In this document: positions 18,217 through 26,710 of the stretch, one piece after another
Layout: each line of letters starts with the position of its first letter
Position numbering within the stretch: the stretch's first letter is position 1
NCBI GenBank assembly: GCA_015063625.1
Contig: SVTT01000009.1
Coordinates: forward strand, 1-64,000
DNA from: Oscillospiraceae bacterium
GTDB taxonomy: Bacteria; Bacillota; Clostridia; Oscillospirales; CAG-272
Length of the DNA: 64,000 bases
Direction: 5' to 3'
Made by a program: the position numbers and the translations under genes
Notes under the pieces: model-generated
Told to the model about the DNA's origin: nothing
Databases searched by the model: none
Seen by the model: only the letters and a program-made list of their open reading frames with translations

Positions 18217-18286
18217 GAAAGCGGATCGGGGTATGCCCGAAATTTCGGAGGTGCGGCTTGCCGCGCTGTCAAAAAGGAGAACTGCT

Positions 18287-18520
18287 ATGAAGAATGTGAA
18301 AATTCGTCTTTCGACCATTGCCGATGTGCGTGACTTTGTCAACATCGTTTCCAAAACCGACATCGATATCGATCTGCAATCGGGCAGATACATCGTTGAC
18401 GGTAAATCCATCATGGGCATCTTCAGCCTGGATCTTCTCTCTCCCATTTCGCTGACCGCCCATTCCGACGATACCGATGAGCTGTTCGCCGCGCTTGCTC
18501 CCTTTATCATTGCAGAATGA
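18287..18520 (+). CDS. HPr-like protein lacking the phosphorylatable His
   Basis: A 77-residue protein aligned by eye with HPr: the C-terminal GKSIMGIFSL segment keeps the regulatory Ser (equivalent to Ser46) and its surroundings. However, the position of His15 appears to be Thr in STIADVRDFVNIVSK. It therefore probably cannot carry phosphate from enzyme I, and may act as a regulatory HPr/Crh-type partner. The ATG at 18287 follows AAAAAGGAG; the longer open frame from 18161 starts upstream of the promoter and is not credible. Monocistronic. Confidence 0.75.
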   Translation: MKNVKIRLSTIADVRDFVNIVSKTDIDIDLQSGRYIVDGKSIMGIFSLDLLSPISLTAHSDDTDELFAALAPFIIAE

Positions 18521-18529
18521 TCAAGACTT

Positions 18530-18752
18530 GGGGCTACGTCATTTAGATGCAGAAGGTGTGATCTTGGCACGTTAGGCGTATACAAATACGTCGAGTGCCA
18601 AGAGCGCACCTAAAAAACACACATTTAAATTGAAATTCGCAAGAATTTCTACCTAAAAAGCCGCCTTTTCTGCCATTTTTGACAGATAAAGCGGCTTCAT
18701 TTTTCAGTTTCCTCTTTGTGTGTTTTTGTTCGGCGCTAAATGAATCAGCCCC
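18530..18752. mobile_element. MITE-like element with 17-bp terminal inverted repeats
   Basis: Bases 18530-18546 (GGGGCTACGTCATTTAG) and 18736-18752 are inverted repeats matching at 14 of 17 positions. The 223-bp interior has no transposase, but holds a long hairpin (18554-18611, 16 of 17 pairs with an inner stem) and a second one near 18657-18700. No obvious target-site duplication is visible, so it may be an old or degraded copy of a non-autonomous IS derivative. Confidence 0.55.
18657..18705 (+). terminator. Hairpin, probable terminator of the HPr-like gene
   Basis: AAGCCGC...GCGGCTT outer stem with an inner TCTG/CAGA stem, flanked by AAAAA and CATTTTT. Lies inside the MITE-like element. 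Confidence 0.55.
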
Positions 18753-18758
18753 TATTGT

Positions 18759-18804
18759 AAAAAACACCTCAATGACCGTGTGTGCAGTCACTGAGGTGTT
18801 TTTG
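18759..18804 (-). terminator. Terminator of the histidine operon
   Basis: ACACCTCAATGAC (18764-18776) pairs with GTCACTGAGGTGT (18787-18799) with one mismatch and is flanked by A- and T-runs on both sides; on the minus strand it is followed by TTTTTT. It lies about 55 bases after the hisIE stop and may act in both directions. Confidence 0.9.
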
Positions 18805-18858
18805 CTGTCTTAAGAGAATACCCGTGGGCTTTTTCGGTGTCACCCGATATGCCGCCCC

Positions 18859-19530
18859 TTATTTCGTCATTTTTTCTTGCTTGACCTTGTGATCGATCAC
18901 ATGGCGGGAGGCAAGCTCGCGGTGAAGATCCTCAAGCGAAATGCCCGCCTCGACCATCAGCACCATCACGTGATAGGCAAGATCGGCGATTTCGTAAACG
19001 GTTTCCGCCTTGTCCTGTGCCTTGGCGGCAATGATGACCTCGGTGCACTCCTCGCCCACCTTCTTCAGGATCTTGTCAAGACCCTTTTCAAAGAGATAGG
19101 TGGTATACGAGCCCTCCTTTTTCTCGGTTTTTCTGCCCTTCAGCATCTCCATCAGTCCCTCGAGCGAGAACTCATGGCGCTCCTCGCTCTCGCAAAGAGG
19201 GAAGGAGAAGCAGGATTCGTTGCCGAGGTGGCAGGCGGGGCCCTCGGGCTCGACCATCACCACCAGTGCGTCCTTATCGCAGTCGGCAGTGATCGAAACG
19301 ATGTGCTGGATATTGCCGCTGTGCTCGCCCTTGAGCCAGAGCGTTTGCCTTGAACGGCTGAAGAAGCAGGTCAGCTCCTTTTCAAGAGAGATCTGCAGGC
19401 TCTCCCTGCTCATGTAGGCAAGGGTGAGCACTTTTTTGCTGATGGCATTGACCACGATGGCGGGGATCAGCCCTTTTTCGTCAAATTTGAGCTCGTCAAT
19501 GCTGAAATTGAGATTGCTTTGATCGATCAT
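18859..19530 (-). CDS. hisI: Phosphoribosyl-AMP cyclohydrolase / phosphoribosyl-ATP pyrophosphatase
   Basis: A 223-residue bifunctional HisIE performing steps 2 and 3 of histidine synthesis. The HisI domain (about 1-115) has LTLAYMSRESL, LWLKGEHSGN, the metal ligands in ADCDKDALVVMVE and the Cys of ACHLGNESCF; the HisE domain (about 125-223) has KKVGEECTEVIIAAK and the helix AYHVMVLMVEAGI. Last gene of the his operon, 22 bp after hisF. Its fused form is common in Firmicutes. Confidence 0.95.
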   Translation of the reverse strand: MIDQSNLNFSIDELKFDEKGLIPAIVVNAISKKVLTLAYMSRESLQISLEKELTCFFSRSRQTLWLKGEHSGNIQHIVSITADCDKDALVVMVEPEGPACHLGNESCFSFPLCESEERHEFSLEGLMEMLKGRKTEKKEGSYTTYLFEKGLDKILKKVGEECTEVIIAAKAQDKAETVYEIADLAYHVMVLMVEAGISLEDLHRELASRHVIDHKVKQEKMTK

Positions 19531-19552
19531 AACAGTCCTTTCCGATCCTTTC

Positions 19553-20311
19553 TTAAAGGCGAACGGGGATGCTTTCCGCCGCCATTTGTTGCTTGAGATC
19601 CTTGATCCTCACCTCTCCGAAGTGGAAGATGGAGGCGGCAAGCCCCGCATCGACCTGCGGAATGGTGTGGAAAAGCTTAATGAAATCATTGGCTGAGCCC
19701 GCGCCGCCCGAGGCGATCACGGGTACGGATACGGCGTCGCAGACCTCTCGGAGCAGCGGGAGGTCAAAGCCACCCTTCACGCCGTCGGTGTCGATGGAGT
19801 TGACCACCACCTCACCCGCACCTGCCTCGACACAGCGGCGGATCCAGGAGATCGCCTCCATGCCCGTGTTTTCGCGGCCGCCCTTGGCAAAGACGCGGAA
19901 CACGCCGTCCACGCGCTTGACGTCGACCGAGAGAACCACGCACTGATCGCCGTAGCGCTCGGCGGCGGCGGAGATGAGCGCGGGATTTCTGATGGCGCCC
20001 GAGTTGACGCTCACCTTGTCGGCGCCGCATTTAAGAACGCGGTCAAAATCCTCCAGTGTGTTGATGCCGCCTCCCACCGTCAGGGGAATGAAGATGGTGC
20101 TTGCCACCTCGCGCAGGATGTCGGTAAAGAGTGCGCGCTTTTCCACCGATGCGGTGATGTCGTAAAACACCAGCTCGTCGGCACCGTTTTCGCTGTAATA
20201 GCGTGCCAGCTCCACGGGAGAGGATACGTCCGAGAGCCCCTCAAAATTGACTCCCTTGACAACCCTGCCGTCCTTGACGTCAAGGCAAGGGATGATGCGC
20301 TTTGTAATCAT
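19553..20311 (-). CDS. hisF: Imidazole glycerol phosphate synthase, cyclase subunit
   Basis: A 252-residue TIM barrel that closes the imidazole ring using ammonia from HisH. ITKRIIPCLDVKDGRVVKG opens the protein with the first catalytic Asp (near residue 11), and VNSIDTDGVKGGFD holds the second (near 130). The start at 20311 overlaps the hisA stop (ATGA); the open frame extends to 20455 only as an artefact within hisA. Confidence 0.96.
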   Translation of the reverse strand: MITKRIIPCLDVKDGRVVKGVNFEGLSDVSSPVELARYYSENGADELVFYDITASVEKRALFTDILREVASTIFIPLTVGGGINTLEDFDRVLKCGADKVSVNSGAIRNPALISAAAERYGDQCVVLSVDVKRVDGVFRVFAKGGRENTGMEAISWIRRCVEAGAGEVVVNSIDTDGVKGGFDLPLLREVCDAVSVPVIASGGAGSANDFIKLFHTIPQVDAGLAASIFHFGEVRIKDLKQQMAAESIPVRL

Positions 20312-21021
20312 GTTGCCACCTCGATCGCTTCTTTTAAACAGACGGCGCCCGTGTAATATGCCTTTCCGATGATGGCGCCGTAAAGGTTGATGGCGGCAAG
20401 CCGCTTGACGTCCTCGATGGAGGAAACGCCGCCCGACGCCACGATCTGCACGCAAAGCTCGCGTGAAAGGCGCTCGTAGAGCGCGTGGTTGGCGCCCTGC
20501 ATGGCACCGTCGCGCGAGATATCGGTGGAGATGATGGTGCGCACGCCCATCTCCTGCATACGACGGCAGAAGGAGAAGGCGTCAACGCCCGAGGATTCGG
20601 TCCAGCCCTTCACGGCGACCTCTCCGTTTTTGATATCGACGCCCACGGCAATGCGCTCACCGTACCTGCCGACGGCATCGGCAAGAAAATCGGGGTCGCT
20701 GACGGCGGCGGTGCCGAGAATGACGCGGTCAAGCCCCGCCTCCATGTAGCGGTCCACCACCGCCATGCTGCGCACGCCGCCGCCGATCTCGCAAAACAGT
20801 CCGCATTCGCGCTTAATACGGCATACGGTATCTAAATTCGGGGTTTCACCCGAGCGTGCACCCTCAAGATCGACGAGGTGGATATGCGTGGCACCCGCGC
20901 GACAAAAATCCTTTGCCACGGCAAGGGGATCTTCGTTGTAAACCGTCATTTGGGCGTAATCGCCCTTCAAAAGCCGCACTGCCTTGCCCTCAAACAGGTC
21001 AATGGCGGGAAAGATCAGCAT
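20308..21021 (-). CDS. hisA: ProFAR isomerase
   Basis: A 237-residue TIM barrel catalysing the Amadori rearrangement of ProFAR to PRFAR. Seen: FPAIDLFEGKAVRLLKGDY with the catalytic Asp near residue 8, and the mirror Asp in STDISRDGAMQG. Starts behind GAGGTGGCGAC and overlaps hisH by 7 bp and hisF by 4 bp, so the three genes are translationally coupled. Confidence 0.96.
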   Translation of the reverse strand: MLIFPAIDLFEGKAVRLLKGDYAQMTVYNEDPLAVAKDFCRAGATHIHLVDLEGARSGETPNLDTVCRIKRECGLFCEIGGGVRSMAVVDRYMEAGLDRVILGTAAVSDPDFLADAVGRYGERIAVGVDIKNGEVAVKGWTESSGVDAFSFCRRMQEMGVRTIISTDISRDGAMQGANHALYERLSRELCVQIVASGGVSSIEDVKRLAAINLYGAIIGKAYYTGAVCLKEAIEVAT

Positions 21022-21647
21022 GTCGCCACCTCACCTTCGCAGAAGGCACGCAGGATCGAAAGCCCCGCGTTGCCGCTTTTTTCGGGATGGAACTGACAGC
21101 CGCACACGTTTCCGCTTGCCACGGCGGCGGTCAGCTCGGCGCTGTATTCGGCGGTGGCGATGACGGAATCCTTGCACCGTGTGGCGTAATAGGAGTGGAC
21201 AAAGTAAACGCAGTCCCCCTCCTTGAGATAACGGAAAAGAGGGTGCTTTTTTTCGCCGAAATGCAGTGCATTCCAGCCGATATGAGGAATTTTCAGACCC
21301 TTGTCGATGACGTCGGCGATGGGACGGATCTCTCCCTTGATCAGCCCAAGACCCTCGTGCTCGCCGTACTCAAAGCTTTTTTCAAACAGAAGCTGCATGC
21401 CAAGGCAAATGCCGAGGATGGGCTTGCCTGCTGCCGCCTCGCGCTTCACGACCTCGGCAAGACCGCTGTCGCGCAGCTTAGCGGCGGCGTCACCGAAGGC
21501 GCCCACGCCGGGCAGGATGATGCGGTCCGCGGCGGCGATCTCGCGCTCGTCGGCGGTCACCCTTGCTGTAACGCCGATGGCGGCAAGCGAGCTTTTCAGA
21601 GAAAAGAGGTTGCCCACACCGTAATCAATGATGGCGACCGAGAGCAT
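21015..21647 (-). CDS. hisH: Imidazole glycerol phosphate synthase, glutaminase subunit
   Basis: A 210-residue class I glutamine amidotransferase. The nucleophile elbow GICLGMQLLFE contains the catalytic Cys (near residue 80), and the His-Glu pair lies in CGCQFHPEKSG near residue 190. Supplies ammonia to HisF through the barrel. Overlaps hisB by one base (TGATG) and hisA by 7 bp. Confidence 0.96.
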   Translation of the reverse strand: MLSVAIIDYGVGNLFSLKSSLAAIGVTARVTADEREIAAADRIILPGVGAFGDAAAKLRDSGLAEVVKREAAAGKPILGICLGMQLLFEKSFEYGEHEGLGLIKGEIRPIADVIDKGLKIPHIGWNALHFGEKKHPLFRYLKEGDCVYFVHSYYATRCKDSVIATAEYSAELTAAVASGNVCGCQFHPEKSGNAGLSILRAFCEGEVATC

Positions 21648-22231
21648 CAGAGCACTCCTTTCGTGGAGAGGACCGCGCCGCCCAGTGCGGCGTTTTCCGA
21701 GAGCGCCGCGGAGAGGCTGTGTGCGACCGATTTGAAGGCGCCCTCGATGATGTGATGCGAATTGCTGCCGGAAAGCTGCCTGATGTGCAGGGTCAGTGCA
21801 CCCGAACGGGCAAAGGCGGTAAAGAATTCGGCGACCAGCTCAGTGTCAAAGCTGCCGACCTTCTCGGTCGGGATCGAGAGATCGCCGACGAACATCCCTC
21901 TTCCCGAGAGATCGACGGCAGAGAGGATCAGCGCCTCGTCCATCGGCAGGATCATACTGCCGTAGCGGCAAAGCCCCTTCTTGTCGCCCGCAAGCTCTGC
22001 CACGGCAAGTCCAAGACAGATGCCGATGTCCTCTGCCGTGTGGTGGTCGTCGACATAAGTGTCGCCCTTGCACGTCAGCGCGAGGTCAAAGCCGCCGTGG
22101 CGTGCAAAGAGGGTCAGCATATGGTCAAGAAAGCCGCATCCGGTGTCCACTTGGATGCTGCCCCCGCCCTTTGCAAGGGTCAGCGCAATATCGGTTTCGG
22201 CGGTTTTTCTGTTTACGGTTGCAGTGTTCAT
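21647..22231 (-). CDS. hisB: Imidazoleglycerol-phosphate dehydratase
   Basis: A 194-residue monofunctional Mn-dependent dehydratase. The metal-binding motifs GFLDHMLTLFARHG (near residue 35), DDHHTAEDIGI (near 65) and the C-terminal SNSHHIIEGAFK are all present. There is no N-terminal HAD domain, so histidinol-phosphate phosphatase must come from another gene. Overlaps hisC by 4 bp. Confidence 0.96.
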   Translation of the reverse strand: MNTATVNRKTAETDIALTLAKGGGSIQVDTGCGFLDHMLTLFARHGGFDLALTCKGDTYVDDHHTAEDIGICLGLAVAELAGDKKGLCRYGSMILPMDEALILSAVDLSGRGMFVGDLSIPTEKVGSFDTELVAEFFTAFARSGALTLHIRQLSGSNSHHIIEGAFKSVAHSLSAALSENAALGGAVLSTKGVL

Positions 22232-23292
22232 GTTTGTTCCCTCACGATTTCGGAAAGTGTGTTGATCAGTGCGTCCATCTCCTCGCGCGTGCCTACCGTG
22301 ATGCGGTTGTAATCACGGATGGGATCGCGGTCAAAATGGCGCACGAGAATGCCGCGCTCCTTGAGTGCCGTATAGACGGTCTTCCCCGCGATGTCGGGGT
22401 GCTTCACAAAAAGGAAGTTGGCTCTCGAATCGGTCATCAGAAAGCCGAGCTCAGCCAGCCTTTTTGCCGTGTATGCACGGTTTTCGATCACCGTTTGACA
22501 GTTTTTGTGCGTGTACGCCTCGTCGGCGAGGACACCGAGCCCTGCCGCCGCACTCATGCGGTTGACGTTGTAGGGGTTGGTGGAATAGCGGAGCGTGTCA
22601 AGGTCGCGGATCAGCTCGCTTGAGGCGATGCCGAAGCCAAGCCGAGCGCCCGCCATCGAACGGGATTTCGAGAAGGTTCCCGTCACCAGCAGGTTGTCAT
22701 ATCGGTGAATGAGCGAAACGGCGCTCTCGCCGCCGAAGTCGACGTAAGCCTCGTCCACCACCACCACGCGGTCGGGGTTGCTTCTGAGGATCTCCTCGAT
22801 CTGCCGAAGAGAGAGTGTAAGACCCGTGGGCGCGTTGGGGTTGGCGAGAAAGAGAGTATCGCCCGTCCCGATATAGTCGGCGGGGTCAACGGTGAAGTCC
22901 TCGCGGAGTGGGATCTCCCTGAAGGGCACGCGACAGAGCGTGGCAAACACGCTGTAAAAGCCGTAGGTGATGTCGGGGAAGGCGGCGGGGTGTGCGTCGT
23001 CGCAAAATGCCATAAAGGCGAAGTAGAGCACCTCGTCCGAGCCGTTCGCGAGGATCACCTCATCGGGCAGGACCCCGTAGCGTGCCGCCAGTGCCTCACG
23101 CAGCTCAAGGAGGGTGGGATCGGGATAAAGCTGAAGTCGCTTTGCCGCCTCGCTTGCCATCCTCACGGCAAGAGGAGAGGGGGGGAAGGGGGACTCGTTG
23201 GTGTTCAGCTTGATGTATTTCATGTTGCGCGGCTGCTCGCCCGGGGTGTAGGGCGTGAGTGCCGCATGGCTTTTGCTGAAAAATCTGCTCAT
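22228..23292 (-). CDS. hisC: Histidinol-phosphate aminotransferase
   Basis: A 354-residue class I/II PLP aminotransferase converting imidazole-acetol phosphate to histidinol phosphate. LNTNESPFPPSP near the N-terminus and the PLP lysine in TGTFSKSRSMAGARLGFG are diagnostic for HisC. Overlaps hisD and hisB by 4 bp each. Its N-terminal region begins about ten residues before a typical HisC core. Confidence 0.95.
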   Translation of the reverse strand: MSRFFSKSHAALTPYTPGEQPRNMKYIKLNTNESPFPPSPLAVRMASEAAKRLQLYPDPTLLELREALAARYGVLPDEVILANGSDEVLYFAFMAFCDDAHPAAFPDITYGFYSVFATLCRVPFREIPLREDFTVDPADYIGTGDTLFLANPNAPTGLTLSLRQIEEILRSNPDRVVVVDEAYVDFGGESAVSLIHRYDNLLVTGTFSKSRSMAGARLGFGIASSELIRDLDTLRYSTNPYNVNRMSAAAGLGVLADEAYTHKNCQTVIENRAYTAKRLAELGFLMTDSRANFLFVKHPDIAGKTVYTALKERGILVRHFDRDPIRDYNRITVGTREEMDALINTLSEIVREQT

Positions 23293-24575
23293 TTTTTTGC
23301 CTCGTTCTCAAATCGGACGGTGGCGCTTCTTGCGTGTGCGCAAAGCCCCTCTCGCTTGGCAAAGCGCGCTACGTCGTCGGCGACCGCACGGAGCGCATCC
23401 TTGCTGTAATAGGTATACTGGGTCTTTTTGACGAAATCGTCGACCGACAGGGGGCTTGAGAAGCGTGCCGTTCCGCCCGTGGGGAGGGTGTGATTGGCGC
23501 CGGCAAGATAGTCGCCCAGGGCCTCCGGACAGTATTTGCCCATAAAGATCGAGCCGGCGTGGCGGATGCTGCCGAGCAGATCAAAGGGATTGTCCACGCA
23601 AAGCTCCAGATGCTCGGGCGCGAGGGCGTTTGCCACCTCGATGGCGGCGTCAAGATCCTTTGCGACGATGATCTTGCCGTTGCTGTCGATCGATGCCCGT
23701 GCGATCTCTGCGCGGGGGAGGGTGCAAAGCTGTCTTTCGATCTCATCCCTCACCGCTTCTGCCAGCGCCTTGGAGTCGGTGATCAGCACGGCGCTCGCCA
23801 GCCTGTCGTGCTCTGCCTGCGAGAGAAGGTCCGCTGCCACGAAGACGGGGTCTGCCGTGGCGTCGGCAACCACCAGGATCTCACTGGGCCCTGCGATCAT
23901 ATCGATGGAAACGGTACCGAAAACCTGCTTCTTTGCCTCGGCAACGAAGGCGTTTCCGGGTCCTACGATCTTATCCACGCGCGGGATGCTCTCGGTGCCA
24001 AAGGCGAGCGCGGCGATCGCCTGTGCGCCCCCCACCTTGAAGATGCGATCCACGCCTGCCACGTGTGCGGCGGCGAGAATGGCGGGATTCAGCTTGCCGT
24101 CCTTGCCGGGGGGCGTGACCATCACGACCTCGCGGCAGCCCGCGATCTTGGCGGGAATGGCGTCCATCAGCACCGTGGAGGGATATGCTGCCGTGCCGCC
24201 CGGTACGTAAAGCCCCGCGCGGTCGATGGGGATGACCTTTTGCCCCATCACGATGCCGTTTTCCTCGTTGAGGATGAAGCCGCTTCTTACCTGCTTCTCA
24301 TGGAAGCGGCGGATGTTTGCCGCCGCACGCTCCAGCACGGCAAGAAATTCGGGCTCGACGGCGGCAAGCGCCTCTCTCTTTTCCTCGTCGCTGACAGCAA
24401 GAGAGGTCAGGGTCGCCTTGTCGAATTTTTCTGTATAGGAAAGCAGTGCGCGGTCCCCCTCGCGTCTGACGGTGGCGATGATATCGGCAACGATATCGGT
24501 CACGTTGACCTCGGGGACGGCACGGGCGAAGATCTGCTCCTTGTCGACCTCGCCGTATTTGAGTATTCTGATCAT
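23289..24575 (-). CDS. hisD: Histidinol dehydrogenase
   Basis: A 428-residue Zn-dependent NAD oxidoreductase that performs the last two oxidations to histidine. The family signature region (DMIAGPSEILVVAD-type, residues about 220-260), the Gln/His metal ligands in LLSQAEHD and the C-terminal GANHTLPTGGTARF are present. Length is standard. Overlaps hisG by 4 bp. Confidence 0.96.
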   Translation of the reverse strand: MIRILKYGEVDKEQIFARAVPEVNVTDIVADIIATVRREGDRALLSYTEKFDKATLTSLAVSDEEKREALAAVEPEFLAVLERAAANIRRFHEKQVRSGFILNEENGIVMGQKVIPIDRAGLYVPGGTAAYPSTVLMDAIPAKIAGCREVVMVTPPGKDGKLNPAILAAAHVAGVDRIFKVGGAQAIAALAFGTESIPRVDKIVGPGNAFVAEAKKQVFGTVSIDMIAGPSEILVVADATADPVFVAADLLSQAEHDRLASAVLITDSKALAEAVRDEIERQLCTLPRAEIARASIDSNGKIIVAKDLDAAIEVANALAPEHLELCVDNPFDLLGSIRHAGSIFMGKYCPEALGDYLAGANHTLPTGGTARFSSPLSVDDFVKKTQYTYYSKDALRAVADDVARFAKREGLCAHARSATVRFENEAKK

Positions 24576-25210
24576 GCTTTTGCCTCCGTACCTGTCGCAA
24601 TGCTTTTTGCGATCTGCTCAATCTGCTCGTTTTTGAATTTAAAGCTCGCCTTGTTGGCGATCAGCCTGGCGCTGATGGGGACCACCGTGGCGATGACCTC
24701 AAGGTCGTTCTCCTTTAAGGTGGTGCCTGTTTCCACGATATCCACGATCACGTCGGAAAGTCCCATGATGGGTGCGATCTCGATGCTGCCGTTGAGGTGA
24801 ATGATGTCGATATCTCTGCCGAGCGAGGCGTAATAGCCCCTCGCGATATTGGAGAATTTGGTTGCCACGCGCAGGGTGCGGCGCGGATCGTCGTAAAAGC
24901 CCTTCGGTGCAGCGACCGCCATGCGGCATTTGCCGATGTCAAGGTCAAGCAGCTCATAGACGTCGGGACGGTACTCAAGCAGGATGTCCTTGCCTGCTAC
25001 GCCGATGTCTGCCACACCGCGCTCGACGTAGATCGGCACGTCAGAGGGCTTGACCCAGAAGTAACGCACCCCTGCCTCGGGGTTTTCAAAGATCAGCTTG
25101 CGGTTGGGCTCAAGGATTGAGGGACAGGGAAAGCCTGCCTTGGCAAACATGGCGTATACCTTTTCGCCAAGGCGCCCCTTGGGGAGTGCGACATTGAGCA
25201 TCTTATTCAC
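24572..25210 (-). CDS. hisG: ATP phosphoribosyltransferase, short catalytic subunit
   Basis: A 212-residue short-form HisG, the committed and feedback-controlled step, which joins ATP and PRPP. It lacks the regulatory C-terminal domain, so it needs HisZ, encoded just upstream. Visible motifs: NVALPKGRLGE at the start, and the PRPP loop VDIVETGTTLKEN near residue 165. The GTG at 25210 lies 8 bases after AAAGGAGGG and is taken as start; ATG 25201 (three codons later) is the alternative. Overlaps hisZ by 8 bp. Confidence 0.93.
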   Translation of the reverse strand: MNKMLNVALPKGRLGEKVYAMFAKAGFPCPSILEPNRKLIFENPEAGVRYFWVKPSDVPIYVERGVADIGVAGKDILLEYRPDVYELLDLDIGKCRMAVAAPKGFYDDPRRTLRVATKFSNIARGYYASLGRDIDIIHLNGSIEIAPIMGLSDVIVDIVETGTTLKENDLEVIATVVPISARLIANKASFKFKNEQIEQIAKSIATGTEAKA

Positions 25211-26318
25211 AGAGCCTTCCCTCCTTTTCATCAAATTTCATCAAGGTGTGGTAGCGCAGCTTCTCGGGCAGCTCACGCAGGACCGTCACTGTCTTTCCCT
25301 GTGCGATCAGGTTCCCTGCGGCACGGTAAAGCGCGGCAGGGTCTGCGTCCTCCCCGTAAAGCAGGGCGACGTCCACGTCATAGGAGCGCTCCTGCTCCGA
25401 CAGGCGCTCCAAACGGTCAAGGTAGACCGCAAAGCCGATGGCGCCCGCGCTTCTGCCCATCTTGCGCATCAGACCGTCGTACTGACCGCCCGAGAGAATG
25501 TCGGAGGGCACACCCGAAACAAAGCCCTTAAAGACGATGCCGTTGTAGTAGCCCATATCGCTGACGACCGAGAAGTCGATGCGTACGATGTCGCCGCATT
25601 CGGTGCGCTCCAGCGCGTGGATCAGCGCGGAGAACTCCCGAAGCAGCGCGGCGTCGACCGTGCCTGCGAGCAGCCCTTCGAGTGCGGGGAGCACCGTGGA
25701 GGGCTTGCCGTAGGAGCTGACCAGCGTCTGAAGCAGCGCGGTACGCTCGGGGGCAACGCCCGCACCGAGGCAGATGGCACCCAGCTCGTGGGTGTTCTTT
25801 TCGCCGATGCAGCGGATCAGCTGCTCTCTGGTCGCTCCCGTCACCGAGAGGGTGTCGAGCACCGCTGTGAGAATGCCGAGATGCGAGATGTCGAGCACGC
25901 AGTCGGGCGAGATCTTCAGAAGGCTCTTGGCGGCAAGGGTCAGCACCTCAAATACCGCGAAGCCGTCCACGTCACCGATGCACTCGAGCCCCGCCTGCAT
26001 GATCTCGCGGAAGTCGCCGGTCCTGCCCGAAACGCGGTAGACGTTTTCGTGGTAGTAGACCTTTTGCAGAGCGTCGCCGTCCTTACCGTTCTTGATGATG
26101 GAAAGCGTCACGTCGGGCTTCATCGCCATCAGCTTGCCGTTGGTGTCGGTGAAGGTGATCACGTGGTCCGACACGAGAAAGCTCTTGTTGCGGACGTAGA
26201 GATCGTATTCCTCAAATTTATTCATTTTATAAGGGGTGTAGCCGTGCGTGTGATAAAGCTCGCGCAGGGCAAGCACTGCCCTTTCATCGTTTCGCAGGAG
26301 AGAGGTGTTGTTCATCAT
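25203..26318 (-). CDS. hisZ: ATP phosphoribosyltransferase regulatory subunit
   Basis: A 371-residue paralogue of histidyl-tRNA synthetase that lacks the anticodon-binding domain and serves as the allosteric subunit of short HisG. Motif 2-like VYYHENVYRVSG and motif 3-like FSGGQYDGLM-type (ILSGGQYDGLM) segments are visible. The ATG at 26318 overlaps the preceding stop (ATGA) and has GAGGA upstream. Second gene of the his operon. Confidence 0.94.
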   Translation of the reverse strand: MMNNTSLLRNDERAVLALRELYHTHGYTPYKMNKFEEYDLYVRNKSFLVSDHVITFTDTNGKLMAMKPDVTLSIIKNGKDGDALQKVYYHENVYRVSGRTGDFREIMQAGLECIGDVDGFAVFEVLTLAAKSLLKISPDCVLDISHLGILTAVLDTLSVTGATREQLIRCIGEKNTHELGAICLGAGVAPERTALLQTLVSSYGKPSTVLPALEGLLAGTVDAALLREFSALIHALERTECGDIVRIDFSVVSDMGYYNGIVFKGFVSGVPSDILSGGQYDGLMRKMGRSAGAIGFAVYLDRLERLSEQERSYDVDVALLYGEDADPAALYRAAGNLIAQGKTVTVLRELPEKLRYHTLMKFDEKEGRLCE

Positions 26319-26608
26319 TTGGATTCCTCGTTGAGTTTTTTGATGGCGGTGGCGTAGCCGCCCTTGCCGTAAAGCAGGCATTTGTTGACGCGGCTGATGG
26401 TCGCGGTGCTGGCACCGGTCCTTGCCGAGATGTCCTGATAGTTCCGCTTTTCCGAGAGAAGAACGGCAACGTCCAGGCGCTGTGCGAGATCGCGGACCTC
26501 CTTAACGGTGCAAAGATCCTCAAAAAAGCGATAGCACTCCTCGGTGGATTCCAGATCCAGTATGGCGTGAAACAGTCGGTCAAGTGATTTGTTGTGCAGA
26601 TCAAACAT
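26315..26608 (-). CDS. hisR: TrpR-like regulator YerC/HisR
   Basis: A 97-residue protein of the TrpR/YerC family (DNA-binding helix-turn-helix in the region of NYQDISARTGASTATISRV, about residues 53-71). As first gene of a his operon it fits the proposed role of YerC-type proteins as histidine repressors (HisR). An 18-bp palindrome sits between the promoter boxes immediately upstream, which supports autoregulation. ATG 26608 follows AAAAAAGGAGCG; the open frame upstream to 26710 runs through the promoter. That histidine is the corepressor is inference. Confidence 0.88.
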   Translation of the reverse strand: MFDLHNKSLDRLFHAILDLESTEECYRFFEDLCTVKEVRDLAQRLDVAVLLSEKRNYQDISARTGASTATISRVNKCLLYGKGGYATAIKKLNEESK

Positions 26609-26641
26609 CTTGTGTTCGCTCCTTTTTTGTAATCCTTTCAC

Positions 26642-26670
26642 ATAGTAGCACTTTACTTCACTAAAGTCAA
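26642..26670 (-). promoter_or_regulatory. his operon promoter with palindromic operator in the spacer
   Basis: Minus strand TTGACT (26665-26670), 17-bp spacer, TACTAT (26642-26647). The perfect inverted repeat ACTTTA-N6-TAAAGT (26650-26667) occupies the spacer and the edge of the -35 box. A dimeric repressor bound there would exclude RNA polymerase; the adjacent hisR gene is the obvious candidate. Confidence 0.8.
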
Positions 26671-26710
26671 GAGCGTTTTGAAAAAAAATCAATTTTTTTG
26701 ACCGACACAC

